From Stomatohabitans albus (GTDB lineage: Bacteria > Actinomycetota > Nitriliruptoria > Euzebyales > Euzebyaceae): 60,461 nt of DNA. How positions within the stretch are numbered: position 1 is the first letter of the stretch; each line of letters begins with the position of its first letter. This document shows, piece by piece, positions 25,264 to 33,774 of this stretch. The stretch is taken from positions 171,508-231,968 of the forward strand of contig NZ_JAYKKE010000003.1 of assembly GCF_036336025.1 (NCBI RefSeq), given 5' to 3'. The notes below the pieces were generated by a model. That model was not told where the DNA came from. It did not search any database and saw nothing but the letters and a program-made list of their open reading frames with translations. Position numbers and translations under genes: made by a program.

Positions 25264-26577
25264 ATGCGTATTCAGAACAACCCAATGGCTATCAACGCTT
25301 ACAACAACCTGCAAGGCACCCAAGCCTCACAGGGCCGTAGCCTTGAACGCCTCTCTTCAGGCTTCCGCATCAACCGCGCCGCCGACGACGCCGCCGGCCT
25401 GGTCATCAGCGAAAGCCTCCGCTCACAGATTGGTGGCCTCAAGGTTGCAAAACGCAACGCCCAAGACGCCGTCAGTCTCGTCCAGACTGGTGAAGGTGCA
25501 CTCACCGAAGTGCACTCCATGCTCCAGCGCATGCGCGACTTGAGTGTGCAGTCTGCCAACGACACCAACGACGCCAAAGGCCGCCAAGCCATCGCCGCCG
25601 AAATCGGCGAGCTTAAAGAGCAGGTCAAGAACGTGCTCGTCGGTACCGAATTCAATGGCCGTAAACTCTTCGTGAACCAAGGCAAGAGCGCCTCACTCAA
25701 AGCAGACAACATCACCGCTGCAAGTGGTGCCTTGGCTTCTCGGGTTGAAGAGCTCAAAGGTACCAAGGGTGCCGGCGATACCCAGCTCCTCCTTGGGACA
25801 AATAACCAAGCTGTAACCGCGACGGCAGTTGCGGATTTCAATCAGGCTGCTTCTGGCGGCAAGATGAAAGATGATGCTGGCCACAACGAAGCTTTGGCCA
25901 AGGAACACTTTGCTAAGCTCACCGGCCGGAGCGACCTTAAGGTAGCTGCAAATGGTACCGGCTTAAAACAGGGCGACTTTTACTTAAAGGCCACTGATGC
26001 TAGTACCGCTGCTAATGCAACCTTCGAACTGCACTTGGTTACCAAGAATGATGGTACGTCTGCGAAGGTCACACATACAGCCTCTCGTTCTGACTTAGAA
26101 ACCGTTGCCGAAGCTAAGGTCGGCGACCAGGTCGCGTTGAAATCGCTGGTTGAATCTCCGATCGAAGACATTAAGTTCCAGGTTGGGGCCAATAACGCCA
26201 AGACGGACAGCCTGTCTATCGTGACCAGTGACATCGACTTGTTCAAGAGCGTGTACAGCAAGTTGGGCACCGATGCTCTTGATGTTTCTGACAACAAGAA
26301 GGCTCGTGCTGCTGTAGACGATATCGACAAGCTGATCTCCAGCGTCTCCGAAGTCCGCGGCAAACTAGGCGCAACCCAGAACCGTCTCGACCACACCGTG
26401 AACTCCATCAAGGTCAGCGTCGAGAACTTAACCGCCTCCGAGAGCCGCATCCGCGACACCGACATGGCCGAAGAAATGATGAGCATGACCCGCGCTCAAA
26501 TCCTCAACCAAGCCGGAACCGCCATGCTCTCCCAGGCCAACCAGGTACCCCAAGGCGTCCTCAGCCTCCTGCGCTAA
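25264..26577 (+). CDS. fliC2: Flagellin 2
   Basis: 437-residue flagellin paralogue with the same D0/D1 ends as flagellin 1 and a different central domain (about 145-295). The start is ATG 25264, aligned with flagellin 1. An in-frame ATG at 25216 lies inside the leader hairpin and is rejected. A canonical sigma-28-type promoter suggests constitutive expression within the motile state, unlike the poly-C-controlled paralogue. Confidence 0.95.
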   Translation: MRIQNNPMAINAYNNLQGTQASQGRSLERLSSGFRINRAADDAAGLVISESLRSQIGGLKVAKRNAQDAVSLVQTGEGALTEVHSMLQRMRDLSVQSANDTNDAKGRQAIAAEIGELKEQVKNVLVGTEFNGRKLFVNQGKSASLKADNITAASGALASRVEELKGTKGAGDTQLLLGTNNQAVTATAVADFNQAASGGKMKDDAGHNEALAKEHFAKLTGRSDLKVAANGTGLKQGDFYLKATDASTAANATFELHLVTKNDGTSAKVTHTASRSDLETVAEAKVGDQVALKSLVESPIEDIKFQVGANNAKTDSLSIVTSDIDLFKSVYSKLGTDALDVSDNKKARAAVDDIDKLISSVSEVRGKLGATQNRLDHTVNSIKVSVENLTASESRIRDTDMAEEMMSMTRAQILNQAGTAMLSQANQVPQGVLSLLR

Positions 26578-26618
26578 TTTCGCCTTACCAGTACCAACCT
26601 CCTTTTCTCTGGTATCCG

Positions 26619-26646
26619 AACAGCCACCCCTTCGGGGGTGGTTGTT
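26619..26646 (+). terminator. Hairpin terminator after flagellin 2
   Basis: The stem aacagccacccc/ggggtggttgtt has a ttcg loop and shares its core with the flagellin 1 terminator. The following sequence is tgtgtg, not a clean T run. Confidence 0.8.
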
Positions 26647-26703
26647 TGTGTGTAGGGCCGTTGACCTCGCCCCTCGACACATCAGTTTCCGCCAGTATCA
26701 ACC

Positions 26704-26761
26704 TGAGGTAAGCGTATGGAGGCAATTTTGGGATATATACAGCCGCTTAGCGCTTACATCA
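26704..26761. repeat. Dispersed palindromic repeat, copy 3 (degenerate)
   Basis: The ends tgaggtaagcg and cgcttacatca match the family, but the inner arms are eroded (tatggaggcaattttg ... agccgcttag). It lies in the 368-base gap between flagellin 2 and fliS. The rest of the gap (26762-26889) shows no gene. Confidence 0.7.
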
Positions 26762-26889
26762 AGGGTGTTTAGCATGATTCTGATCGGTTATCGAGTAGGG
26801 GTAACGGCACCAGGTGTGAGTGGAATTGAGGCGCATTTATACCGCGTTACATCACCGCAAATGAATTACAACCAGTTAGGTCAGATTAC

Positions 26890-26916
26890 TAACCGGCATA
26901 TGGGAATGGCCGATAA
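26890..26916 (+). promoter_or_regulatory. Sigma-28-type promoter of fliS
   Basis: TAAC, 15 nt, GCCGATAA (a perfect -10), ending 29 bases before the fliS ATG. Confidence 0.72.
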
Positions 26917-26945
26917 ATAGGGGTCCAATCACAAGAGGAAGTGTT

Positions 26946-27368
26946 ATGACTCTGCGTTCTGCTAGAAATGCGTATGCCTCTGCTGCTGTTGAAACAGTGG
27001 CCCCTGAAAAACTGCTCATCATGCTCTTTGATGCGTTGGTACGCAATCTGGTGCAAGCCGAAGCAGCCATTGACGACCAAAACAGCACCGTGGCCCATGA
27101 AAAACTGATTGTGGCCCAAGACATTGTGGGTGAACTGATCTCCAGTTTGAACCCCGATGGGTTCGAAGGTGGCCAACAACTGCTGGGGCTCTACACCTTT
27201 ATGTATGGTGAATTGATTGACGCCAATCTCAACAAGTCCAAAGCCAAGGTGATGGGGGTGCGTAGCCTCGTTGAACCATTGGCAGAAACCTGGCGTCAAG
27301 CCGCAACTACCCTTGCTGAATCAGGACCCGACTCACCGTCAATGGATTCAATCAGCGTTGCAGGCTAA
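26946..27368 (+). CDS. fliS: Flagellin export chaperone FliS
   Basis: Cytosolic chaperone that binds the flagellin C-terminus and prevents premature polymerisation. 140 residues with the family opening (YASAAVETVAPEKLLIMLFD) and the LYTFMYGELIDANLNKS helix. SD agaggaag is upstream. The stop overlaps the next ATG (TAATG), coupling it to the small downstream gene. Confidence 0.92.
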   Translation: MTLRSARNAYASAAVETVAPEKLLIMLFDALVRNLVQAEAAIDDQNSTVAHEKLIVAQDIVGELISSLNPDGFEGGQQLLGLYTFMYGELIDANLNKSKAKVMGVRSLVEPLAETWRQAATTLAESGPDSPSMDSISVAG

Positions 27369-27694
27369 TGGCATCCATCACGAATAATGACGGAAAGGAT
27401 GCCTGGGTTGACACCCTGAGCGACTTTCAGCACCACCTCGATACGGTGGCTGAACAGGTAGCGAACGGCCTGGTCACTGAGCCACCAACCTGGGAACCAC
27501 CGGCTGGGTTAGGACCACTCCCCCATGAGCTTGCGCCGCTAGCTTACCGCCTGGCTGAACAGTACAACGACCTCCTTGAGGCTCTGCGTCAGGCGATGAT
27601 CACAACCCGCCAAGAACTTGACGGGTTACATCGTCCAGCGGCACAAACCTATCGTCACGCCGCCCGTCCTTCGATGCTTGACGAGCAGGCGTGA
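27368..27694 (+). CDS. Small fliS-coupled protein, candidate FliT-type chaperone
   Basis: 108 residues, soluble and probably helical, with a Pro-rich middle (PPTWEPPAGLGPLPHELAP). No family signature is clear. Translational coupling to fliS and its size match the position normally taken by fliT, which encodes the FliD chaperone. The assignment is positional only. Confidence 0.55.
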   Translation: MASITNNDGKDAWVDTLSDFQHHLDTVAEQVANGLVTEPPTWEPPAGLGPLPHELAPLAYRLAEQYNDLLEALRQAMITTRQELDGLHRPAAQTYRHAARPSMLDEQA

Positions 27695-27729
27695 CCCGCG
27701 GATAGTTGAAAACCTGTGGAGCTCAGTTT

Positions 27730-28140
27730 CTAAAATCTGGCTCCACGTTTGTGATGTTCTCCACGCCGGATAGCCGTATCGATGGCTTCACTAATGGCTT
27801 CGCGGTGGGCCTCTTCACGTTTGCGAGCATTGCCCACGATGTCGGCCACCATGTCGAGCACCTTCTCAGGAGGTAGCTCGCGCAAGGTGTCGCCATACTG
27901 ATCAACGATACGTACCATCAATTCGCGCAATTCCTTGTGGATAGAAACACGCAACTCTGGTGGTATCTCGGAATCTAATAGCGGTTGCGCATTTCTTATG
28001 AACTGCGATTTCTTTCGTTCTTTATCTACATTCAGGTCAACAGTGGTCGATTCTTCTTGCCCCGGAACAGGCAGTATCTGCAAGCTTTGCGGAACGGCGT
28101 TCGCAAAGGCAGAAGGGATAACTCCGTTTAAGGGTTCCAT
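27730..28140 (-). CDS. flaG: FlaG-like flagellar protein
   Basis: 136 residues. The C-terminal half matches FlaG proteins: LRVSIHKELRELMVRIVD followed by GDTLRELPPEKVLDMVADI, the counterpart of the usual VVDxxTGEVIRxIPPEExL pattern. The N-terminal half is variable as in the family. FlaG influences filament length and is usually next to fliD; here it is the only reverse-strand gene of the flagellar block, 5 kb from fliD. An SD (aaggatg) precedes the ATG. The Gly of TGE is shifted, so similarity is moderate. Confidence 0.65.
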   Translation of the reverse strand: MEPLNGVIPSAFANAVPQSLQILPVPGQEESTTVDLNVDKERKKSQFIRNAQPLLDSEIPPELRVSIHKELRELMVRIVDQYGDTLRELPPEKVLDMVADIVGNARKREEAHREAISEAIDTAIRRGEHHKRGARF

Positions 28141-28190
28141 TTCTCATCCTTGAGCTAAACGCTTTACACCGTTGGATAACGTCACCATGA

Positions 28191-28207
28191 GGCCTTTGCT
28201 AAAGGCC
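28191..28207. other. Small perfect hairpin between flaG and the regulator gene
   Basis: ggccttt/aaaggcc with a 3-base loop (gct) in the divergent intergenic region. No T run on either side. Could be an operator or a leader hairpin. Confidence 0.4.
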
Positions 28208-28298
28208 CAAAATCCGACCCGAAACGGTCCACTAATGGGGCAGCACGTTCTCAAGAATCGGTTCCAAATGGAAAGATGCTTGCGCTAAGCTCCATGCG

Positions 28299-29150
28299 AT
28301 GCCTTCGTTGCCTGATCCGGATGAGTTGCGTGCAAGAATCACGCCTGTCTCACCCATTGATGATGACCTTGCCCGTGAATTGCAGTCACTCAGCCCAGAA
28401 CGCCGACGTGAAGAACGCCGTAAACGCAATATCCCGGTTGCGGTAGAACGCCGTCGAGCGAACCGCCGAGCCACCCAACTTGCACCGGATAATTCGTTCT
28501 TGGGTGTGGCCGTGGTTTTGGATGACACCCCACTCTTTATTGAAGGGCTAAGCTCCATCTTGCGCCCTATGGGGTTGCGCATGGTTGACGCCAATAATGA
28601 TTTAAACAACATCGACCAGTTCATCCGTGATCGCCTTGATTTAGTCATCATCGGCCAGTATGAGGCCGACACATCAACGGTTGCCGAATACGTTAAACAG
28701 TTAGTCGGTCGCCCAAACGGTCAACCGGCAGCCATTTTGGCCATACTCACCCAGCTTGATCCCGCCCATCTGCGCAAGCTGTTATCACGCGGCATTCCAG
28801 GGATCATTGAACGCACCGCCACACCAGAAGATCTCCGAGCGGCAGTCGCCCGGTTACTGGCCGGTGATCGGGTCCTGTCAGGCCGTCCACTTGCGGTGCT
28901 GGCATCAACAGGGCTCAACCCAACACCCGATGAACTGGGTATCCAAGAAATGCCAAATCCCTTAACTCCAAAAGAGATGGAAGTGCTCGCCCAGCTTGCG
29001 ACCTATGGCACCAACCGATCCATTGCGAACGCCCTCCACGTGTCCGAAGCCACCGTAAAAACCCATCTCGCAAGTATCTATAACAAATTAGATGTACCAG
29101 GTAGACGAGAAGCGGTGCTTGTAGCCGTTGAACGGGGTCTTTTACAATAG
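28299..29150 (+). CDS. LuxR/NarL-type transcription regulator with degenerate receiver domain
   Basis: 283 residues. A very Arg-rich N-terminal tail (ERRREERRKRN ... ERRRANRR) is followed by a receiver-like domain (about 68-190) and a LuxR-type helix-turn-helix (about 222-283, NPLTPKEMEVLAQLATYGTN ... VSEATVKTHLASIYNKLDV). The receiver keeps the acidic pair (VVLDDTPLF), but the phospho-acceptor position reads DLVIIGQ where Asp is expected, and the conserved Lys region reads IIERTATPEDL. Phosphorylation control is therefore unlikely. Its place inside the flagellar locus suggests a motility regulator. Confidence 0.82.
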   Translation: MPSLPDPDELRARITPVSPIDDDLARELQSLSPERRREERRKRNIPVAVERRRANRRATQLAPDNSFLGVAVVLDDTPLFIEGLSSILRPMGLRMVDANNDLNNIDQFIRDRLDLVIIGQYEADTSTVAEYVKQLVGRPNGQPAAILAILTQLDPAHLRKLLSRGIPGIIERTATPEDLRAAVARLLAGDRVLSGRPLAVLASTGLNPTPDELGIQEMPNPLTPKEMEVLAQLATYGTNRSIANALHVSEATVKTHLASIYNKLDVPGRREAVLVAVERGLLQ

Positions 29151-29170
29151 GGCGCATCTCCCCCATCCAC

Positions 29171-29197
29171 TCAGGTTAATTCGTGAAGGGTCGATAA
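29171..29197 (+). promoter_or_regulatory. Possible sigma-28-type promoter of flgN
   Basis: TCAG, 15 nt, GTCGATAA. One mismatch in each element relative to the best sites, so weaker than the others. Confidence 0.4.
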
Positions 29198-29231
29198 GAA
29201 CGCATCTGTTTTGTTATCTAGCGAGGTTCCC

Positions 29232-29729
29232 GTGAGCTACGCCGACATGTCCAATATCCTCTGGCGACAACGCCAGTTGCTTGAGTTGTTGCAGTTCAAA
29301 CTAGAAAGTGAACAGGCGCTTATGGCCGCAGGTAAAACCCGCTGGCTGACCCACTCCACCCGAGAAATAGAAATGGTTGTGGAAGAGGTTCGCCAAGCCG
29401 ACCTAGTGCGGGCCATGGAAGTTGAAAAACTATGCCGTGAACTGAACGTTACTGAACCTCCGACACTGAGTGCCCTTGTAGCCGTCCTTCCCGAACCTTG
29501 GGATGCCATTTTTGAAGAGCACCGCCAAGCGTTCCTCAAAGCGACAGGTGAGATTGTAGCCCTAGCTGAGCACAACCGAGAGAGCCTCGCCAAGGGCTAT
29601 CAGGCTGCCCAAGATGCCCTCAGTGCATTTGGCGGCAATACCGAACGGGTCGACACCTATTCACGTGCCGGCCAGCAAGTGAGTACGCGCGCATCAAATG
29701 CGGCACGACTCCTTGATGAATCAATGTAA
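29232..29729 (+). CDS. flgN: Flagellar hook-junction chaperone FlgN
   Basis: Cytosolic helical export chaperone for FlgK and FlgL. About 165 residues, with a coiled N-terminal helix (LWRQRQLLELLQFKLESEQ) and a helical body. Encoded directly before flgK as usual. GTG at 29232 is preferred because gagg lies five bases upstream; a TTG at 29211 is in frame without such a site. Confidence 0.82.
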   Translation: MSYADMSNILWRQRQLLELLQFKLESEQALMAAGKTRWLTHSTREIEMVVEEVRQADLVRAMEVEKLCRELNVTEPPTLSALVAVLPEPWDAIFEEHRQAFLKATGEIVALAEHNRESLAKGYQAAQDALSAFGGNTERVDTYSRAGQQVSTRASNAARLLDESM

Positions 29730-29736
29730 CGAACGC

Positions 29737-29763
29737 TAAGGGCATCAGTGTGTGTGCCGATTC
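29737..29763 (+). promoter_or_regulatory. Sigma-28-type promoter of flgK
   Basis: TAAG, 15 nt, GCCGATTC, in the gap between flgN and flgK and ending 35 bases before the flgK ATG. Confidence 0.6.
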
Positions 29764-29798
29764 ATATTGGACACACACTCATGGATGAGGAGATACAG

Positions 29799-31340
29799 AT
29801 GGTTTCCACCTTTGGTGGGATCAATATTGCGCACTCTGCGTTGATGACCAGCCGTATGGCGCTAGAGGTCTCAGGCCAGAACATCGCCAATATGAAAGAT
29901 CCCAATTATTCGCAACAAGTTGTACGTACCGACTCGAAGTTCTTGTCGTCATCGGGTGTATTCGCTGGACAGCAAGCGTCATTTGATGGTATTGGGATCA
30001 CGCAGCTCTCTCGTGTCACCGACCAGTTCCTCATCGGTCGCCATAATGCTGAGCTGTCATCTGAAGGATTCAAGAAAGAACGCGTCGATCTCCTTGTGGG
30101 GGTTGAACGCACCTACAACGAACCGAGTGACCACGGGCTGACCCAAACCCTATCGGCGTTCTGGGATTCTTGGGATTCGTTGGCCGCTACACCACAGGAT
30201 CAGGCCGCAAAAACAGCGGTGATTCGTCGTGGTGAAGCTGTTGCTGAGTCTATTCACTACGCGGCGAACAACCTCGATGCCGTGCGCGAGAACCATTACA
30301 AGCGCCTCGAAGGGGCCACTGAAGAAGCAAATGCCCTCATCAAGGGTATTGCGAACTTAAACCGTGAGATTAGTGCCAACTCTTTAGAAAAGAAGTTCCC
30401 ACCGAATGAACTCCTCGACAAGCGAGACACCTTGGTACGTGAGCTGAGCTCCCTGGCCAAAGTCACGGTGAGTTTCTCCAAAACAGATGAACTCTTTGTG
30501 CACCTGAATGGGGTAGGTGTCGTTGGTGGCGGCGGGACCTATTCCCTGTTACGCGCAGAAAAAGTTCACGATGCGACCAACCCAGCGAATTTCACCGCCC
30601 GTCTCCTTGTGGGCACAGATGTCGCCAACCAACGCCCTATTGAGTTAAAAGATGGTCGCCTCGCTGCCTTGTACGACTCAATTAACCATGAGATTCCTGA
30701 GCAGCAAGCCGGTTTGGATAAGGTTGCTTACACCTTGTACACCCAGGTCAACGAACTGCATCTCCAAGGCCGTTCCTACAGCGGCACCGCAAATAACGCT
30801 GCTGATACCGAGAGCCGAGAGTTCTTTGCCTACCCTGGCAAAAAACTGGCCTACGAGAATGGCAAGTTGAAGAACACCACGGATAACCGTGATGCTGATA
30901 TTGCCGACTTCAACGGTATTTCACGCTCAATTCAAGTGAACTCGGTGCTGCGCACTGATTCCAAGTTAGTAGCTACCCGTTGGGCCACCCCCACAGCTGG
31001 TGGCGGTGCACCCACCGTCGAAGGCCCGTTGGGGAATAAGGCTGCGGTAAAGATTGCTGAGCTGGCGAGCAAGAGCGATGGTGCCGATGCCACCTACCGC
31101 AACACACTCACCAACCTTGGGGTCAAGAGTCGATCAGCTCAAACAAGTCTCGATCAGCAAAAAGCCCAAACCAAACGGGCAAATGAAGAGCGTCTGAGCG
31201 TGAGCGGGGTAAACGCCGATGAAGAAACCCTTAATATGGCTGCGCAGCTCAAGGCGTATCAGGCTGCGGCTCGTTACATGAACACGCTGGACACAATGCT
31301 CGACACCTTAATCAACGGCACCGGCCGCGTCGGGAGGTAA
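29799..31340 (+). CDS. flgK: Flagellar hook-associated protein 1 FlgK
   Basis: First hook-filament junction protein, exported by the flagellar apparatus. The N-terminus STFGGINIAHSALMTSRMAL with SGQNIANMKDPNYSQQ is typical, and the C-terminus (NMAAQLKAYQAAARYMNTLD) is the conserved D0 helix. ATG 29799 is chosen for homology and for gaggaga six bases upstream; earlier in-frame starts at 29748 and 29781 would add non-conserved residues. The stop overlaps flgL (TAATG). Confidence 0.93.
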   Translation: MVSTFGGINIAHSALMTSRMALEVSGQNIANMKDPNYSQQVVRTDSKFLSSSGVFAGQQASFDGIGITQLSRVTDQFLIGRHNAELSSEGFKKERVDLLVGVERTYNEPSDHGLTQTLSAFWDSWDSLAATPQDQAAKTAVIRRGEAVAESIHYAANNLDAVRENHYKRLEGATEEANALIKGIANLNREISANSLEKKFPPNELLDKRDTLVRELSSLAKVTVSFSKTDELFVHLNGVGVVGGGGTYSLLRAEKVHDATNPANFTARLLVGTDVANQRPIELKDGRLAALYDSINHEIPEQQAGLDKVAYTLYTQVNELHLQGRSYSGTANNAADTESREFFAYPGKKLAYENGKLKNTTDNRDADIADFNGISRSIQVNSVLRTDSKLVATRWATPTAGGGAPTVEGPLGNKAAVKIAELASKSDGADATYRNTLTNLGVKSRSAQTSLDQQKAQTKRANEERLSVSGVNADEETLNMAAQLKAYQAAARYMNTLDTMLDTLINGTGRVGR

Positions 31341-32245
31341 TGATGCGTATCACCCAAACCACGATGACCGCTAACGCCATGTACAACCTGCAAAACGGGT
31401 TGAACCGTATGCAGGACTTGAATAACAAGTTGAGTACTGGCCTTGATGTCACCAAGCCATCTGACAGTCCCGAACGCTTTTTAACCGGTCAGCAGAGTCG
31501 GTCAACGCTGGCACGCACCGAAACTTATATTCGTAACGCAGATAACGCCCAAGCGTGGCTGCGAGTCGCCGACTCAGCGATGCAAGATGCCGTCACCCGA
31601 CTGCACCGGGTTGAGCAACTCGCCATTCGAGGCGCAAACTCAACCCACGACGAAACCGGTCGTCGTGCCCTTGCCGTTGAAATTCGCTCGATGCGTCAAG
31701 GATTCCTCGAAATCACCGAAACGGAATATGCCGGCCGCAAGATTTTTGCAGGTACTGCAGATATCACCGATGGGGTGTATGCCGACCAAGCGATTGGGAC
31801 GAACCCCAAATATGCCTTCAACGGCAACAGTGAACCCGTCTTTCGAACGATCGGCCCAGATACCTCTGTCAACATTGCTCCAAATACCGCTCGCGCATTT
31901 GGAAGCGGAGATAAAAGCCTTTTTGCTACGCTCGACCAACTTGCGGACGATATTGAAGCAGGCCGTATCGATGATGTCCGTTCAGCCCTCACCAAAATCG
32001 GTGAGCACCGAGAGGGAATGTTGGACGCCATCGCCGAATCCGGCACCATTTTGAACCGCGTAGAAGGTTTGCGCGCCCGCGCTGTGGACCAGACCGCTGC
32101 ACTAAAGAATCATAAGTCAGAAGCTGAAAGTACTGACCTAGCTGAGACGACCGTACAGGTGATGACACAAAAAGTTGCCTACGAAGCCGCTTTAGCTGCA
32201 ACGAGTAAGGTGATCCAACCATCATTAATGGACTTCCTGCGCTAA
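31340..32245 (+). CDS. flgL: Flagellar hook-associated protein 3 FlgL
   Basis: Second hook-filament junction protein, flagellin-like at both ends. It has MRITQTTMTANAMYNLQNGL, then LSTGLDVTKPSDSPER near the N-terminus, and a C-terminal helix ending SKVIQPSLMDFLR. 301 residues is standard. ATG at 31340 or 31343. Coupled to flgK; fliW follows 36 bases later. Confidence 0.93.
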   Translation: MMRITQTTMTANAMYNLQNGLNRMQDLNNKLSTGLDVTKPSDSPERFLTGQQSRSTLARTETYIRNADNAQAWLRVADSAMQDAVTRLHRVEQLAIRGANSTHDETGRRALAVEIRSMRQGFLEITETEYAGRKIFAGTADITDGVYADQAIGTNPKYAFNGNSEPVFRTIGPDTSVNIAPNTARAFGSGDKSLFATLDQLADDIEAGRIDDVRSALTKIGEHREGMLDAIAESGTILNRVEGLRARAVDQTAALKNHKSEAESTDLAETTVQVMTQKVAYEAALAATSKVIQPSLMDFLR

Positions 32246-32281
32246 GTTCTACCCAAGCAGTTTGTACCTAAGGACATCAAC

Positions 32282-32701
32282 ATGTTTTCTGCGCTGGCCG
32301 ATCCCGGCACGGTTATCCCCCTCAGCTTCGTTGCCGCTATGCCCGGTTTCCCTGACGTATCAGGATGGGGTATAGCCAATTGGGGCGACCCAGAAAGCCC
32401 ATTTAAAACACTGAGTGCAATCGACGGTAAGGGTCCCTCCTTTGTGATGGTCGAGCTTGGCGTATTTTGGCCAACCGCTGAAATTGAACTCGATGAAACA
32501 ACGATCGAATTATTAGGTATCGAATCGCCTGAAGATGTCGCCCTCTTTGCCATCTTGACACTCGGAGACTCACTCGAAACAACGACCGCCAATCTCCTTG
32601 GCCCCATCGTGGTGAACGTCAATAATCAACATGCCGTGCAGATGATCCGTACCAACACGCATCACTCAACTCGTGAGCCGTTGATTCCTCAAGCTAGCTA
32701 A
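32282..32701 (+). CDS. fliW: Flagellar assembly factor FliW
   Basis: Antagonist of CsrA that also binds flagellin, so that free flagellin releases CsrA repression of flagellin translation. 139 residues with the family features: an AAMPGFPDVSGW start, PFKTLSAI, FAILTLGD, then the signature TTTANLLGPIVVNVNN and HAVQMI. csrA, which usually follows, is not here and was not found elsewhere in the window. Two hairpins follow the stop. Confidence 0.87.
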   Translation: MFSALADPGTVIPLSFVAAMPGFPDVSGWGIANWGDPESPFKTLSAIDGKGPSFVMVELGVFWPTAEIELDETTIELLGIESPEDVALFAILTLGDSLETTTANLLGPIVVNVNNQHAVQMIRTNTHHSTREPLIPQAS

Positions 32702-32717
32702 CTCCAGTGATTCAAAC

Positions 32718-32740
32718 AGGCTGGACATCTTGTCCAGCCT
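32718..32740 (+). terminator. Hairpin after fliW
   Basis: 10-bp perfect stem aggctggaca/tgtccagcct with loop tct, then cttctcgttc. Likely ends the flgK-flgL-fliW unit. Confidence 0.75.
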
Positions 32741-32813
32741 CTTCTCGTTCCACGGTAGGCATCTGCTCGCAGCCAACAACCGAGCGGTGTAGTGATACCT
32801 ACCAGAACTAGCC

Positions 32814-32842
32814 AAATGCCTACGTAGTGTACGTAGGCATTT
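32814..32842 (+). terminator. Second perfect hairpin before flgB
   Basis: 13-bp stem aaatgcctacgta/tacgtaggcattt with loop gtg. It could back up the preceding terminator or be an independent structured element. It lies just upstream of the flgB promoter. Confidence 0.65.
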
Positions 32843-32856
32843 CATTCTCCTTTGAC

Positions 32857-32883
32857 TCACGAAATTCGATGAGGTGCCGATAC
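32857..32883 (+). promoter_or_regulatory. Sigma-28-type promoter of flgB
   Basis: TCAC, 15 nt, GCCGATAC, the same -10 as fliD, ending 49 bases before the flgB ATG. Confidence 0.5.
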
Positions 32884-32932
32884 CACTCAACGAGCCGGAA
32901 TCCCGGAAGACGATGAAGGAGGGCGACATCCC

Positions 32933-33364
32933 ATGCCAGATATCACAATGAACGCACTACACAGTGCCCTTAGTGGTCTGGCGACCCGCCAACGGATGTA
33001 TGCCAAGAACATCGCCAACGTGGATACCCCCGGCTATGTCGCTGGACGTGTGCAATTTGAAGAAGCGCTCTCTGGCGCGATTCGCCGCTTTGATAAGGCC
33101 GGCAATCGCACCTACGCCGGGCCAACTCATTCAAGCGCACTTGATCGCGTTCAAGGCCCCAACCAGCGTGCCGGGTTTCAGGCTGCGGTTGGACGAGTCA
33201 AAGCGGCAACAACCCATAGTGCTCAAGGCACTCGCATGAACGGTGCCAATGTGAACTTGGACGATGAAGTGATCGGTCAAGAACAAACCACATTGGCCTA
33301 CCAAACCGTTCTGCAAGCCATGGATGGCAAATTCCGTCTCCTTCGTACATCGATCACGGGGTAG
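32933..33364 (+). CDS. flgB: Flagellar proximal rod protein FlgB
   Basis: Rod subunit. 143 residues with the rod/hook N-terminal motif (LHSALSGLATRQRMYAKNIA, then NVDTPGY) and C-terminal TTLAYQTVLQAMDGKFRLLR. A strong SD (gaaggagg) precedes the ATG. First gene of the flgB-flgC-fliE-fliF unit. Confidence 0.92.
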   Translation: MPDITMNALHSALSGLATRQRMYAKNIANVDTPGYVAGRVQFEEALSGAIRRFDKAGNRTYAGPTHSSALDRVQGPNQRAGFQAAVGRVKAATTHSAQGTRMNGANVNLDDEVIGQEQTTLAYQTVLQAMDGKFRLLRTSITG

Positions 33365-33369
33365 TAAAC

Positions 33370-33774
33370 ATGTTCGGTGCACTCCAAACCGCGCACTCAG
33401 GTGTTCGCGTGGCCCGCATCTGGATGGATGCAACCAGCGACAACATCGCCAATGTCAATACGGTTCGCTCAACCGCCGACCCGGCCTTTCAAGCACGCTA
33501 CGTCGTTGCACAAGCCATTGAAGGTCGCACCAACGGAGTTGGCTCAGGAGCACGTGTAGCTGCAATCCGCTACGGATCTGCAGAAGGACGTCTGGCAAGT
33601 TGGCCTGACCACCCCCTTGCAGACGCAAACGGTCTTGTGCGTATGCCAGACGTAGACATGAGTACGGAAATGACGAACCTGATTATGAGTCAACGCTCAT
33701 ACCAAGCAAACCTGCAGGTTGTTCGTACCGCTCGTGAGGCCTATCAGAGTGCCTTGCAGCTTGGCCGCAAGTAA
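33370..33774 (+). CDS. flgC: Flagellar proximal rod protein FlgC
   Basis: Rod subunit of 134 residues. The N-terminus has GALQTAHSGVRVARIWMD and SDNIANVNT; the C-terminus has EMTNLIMSQRSYQANLQVVR. Begins 5 bases after flgB. The stop codon lies inside a 21-base tandem duplication. Confidence 0.92.
   Translation: MFGALQTAHSGVRVARIWMDATSDNIANVNTVRSTADPAFQARYVVAQAIEGRTNGVGSGARVAAIRYGSAEGRLASWPDHPLADANGLVRMPDVDMSTEMTNLIMSQRSYQANLQVVRTAREAYQSALQLGRK

Noticed and set aside
32297-32304. GCCGATCC in the start of fliW as a promoter
   Set aside because: It lies within the coding sequence; the nearest TCAA is 16 nt away and no downstream gene start fits.
32702-32932. csrA after fliW
   Set aside because: No frame encodes the CsrA core; the gap holds two hairpins and a promoter only.
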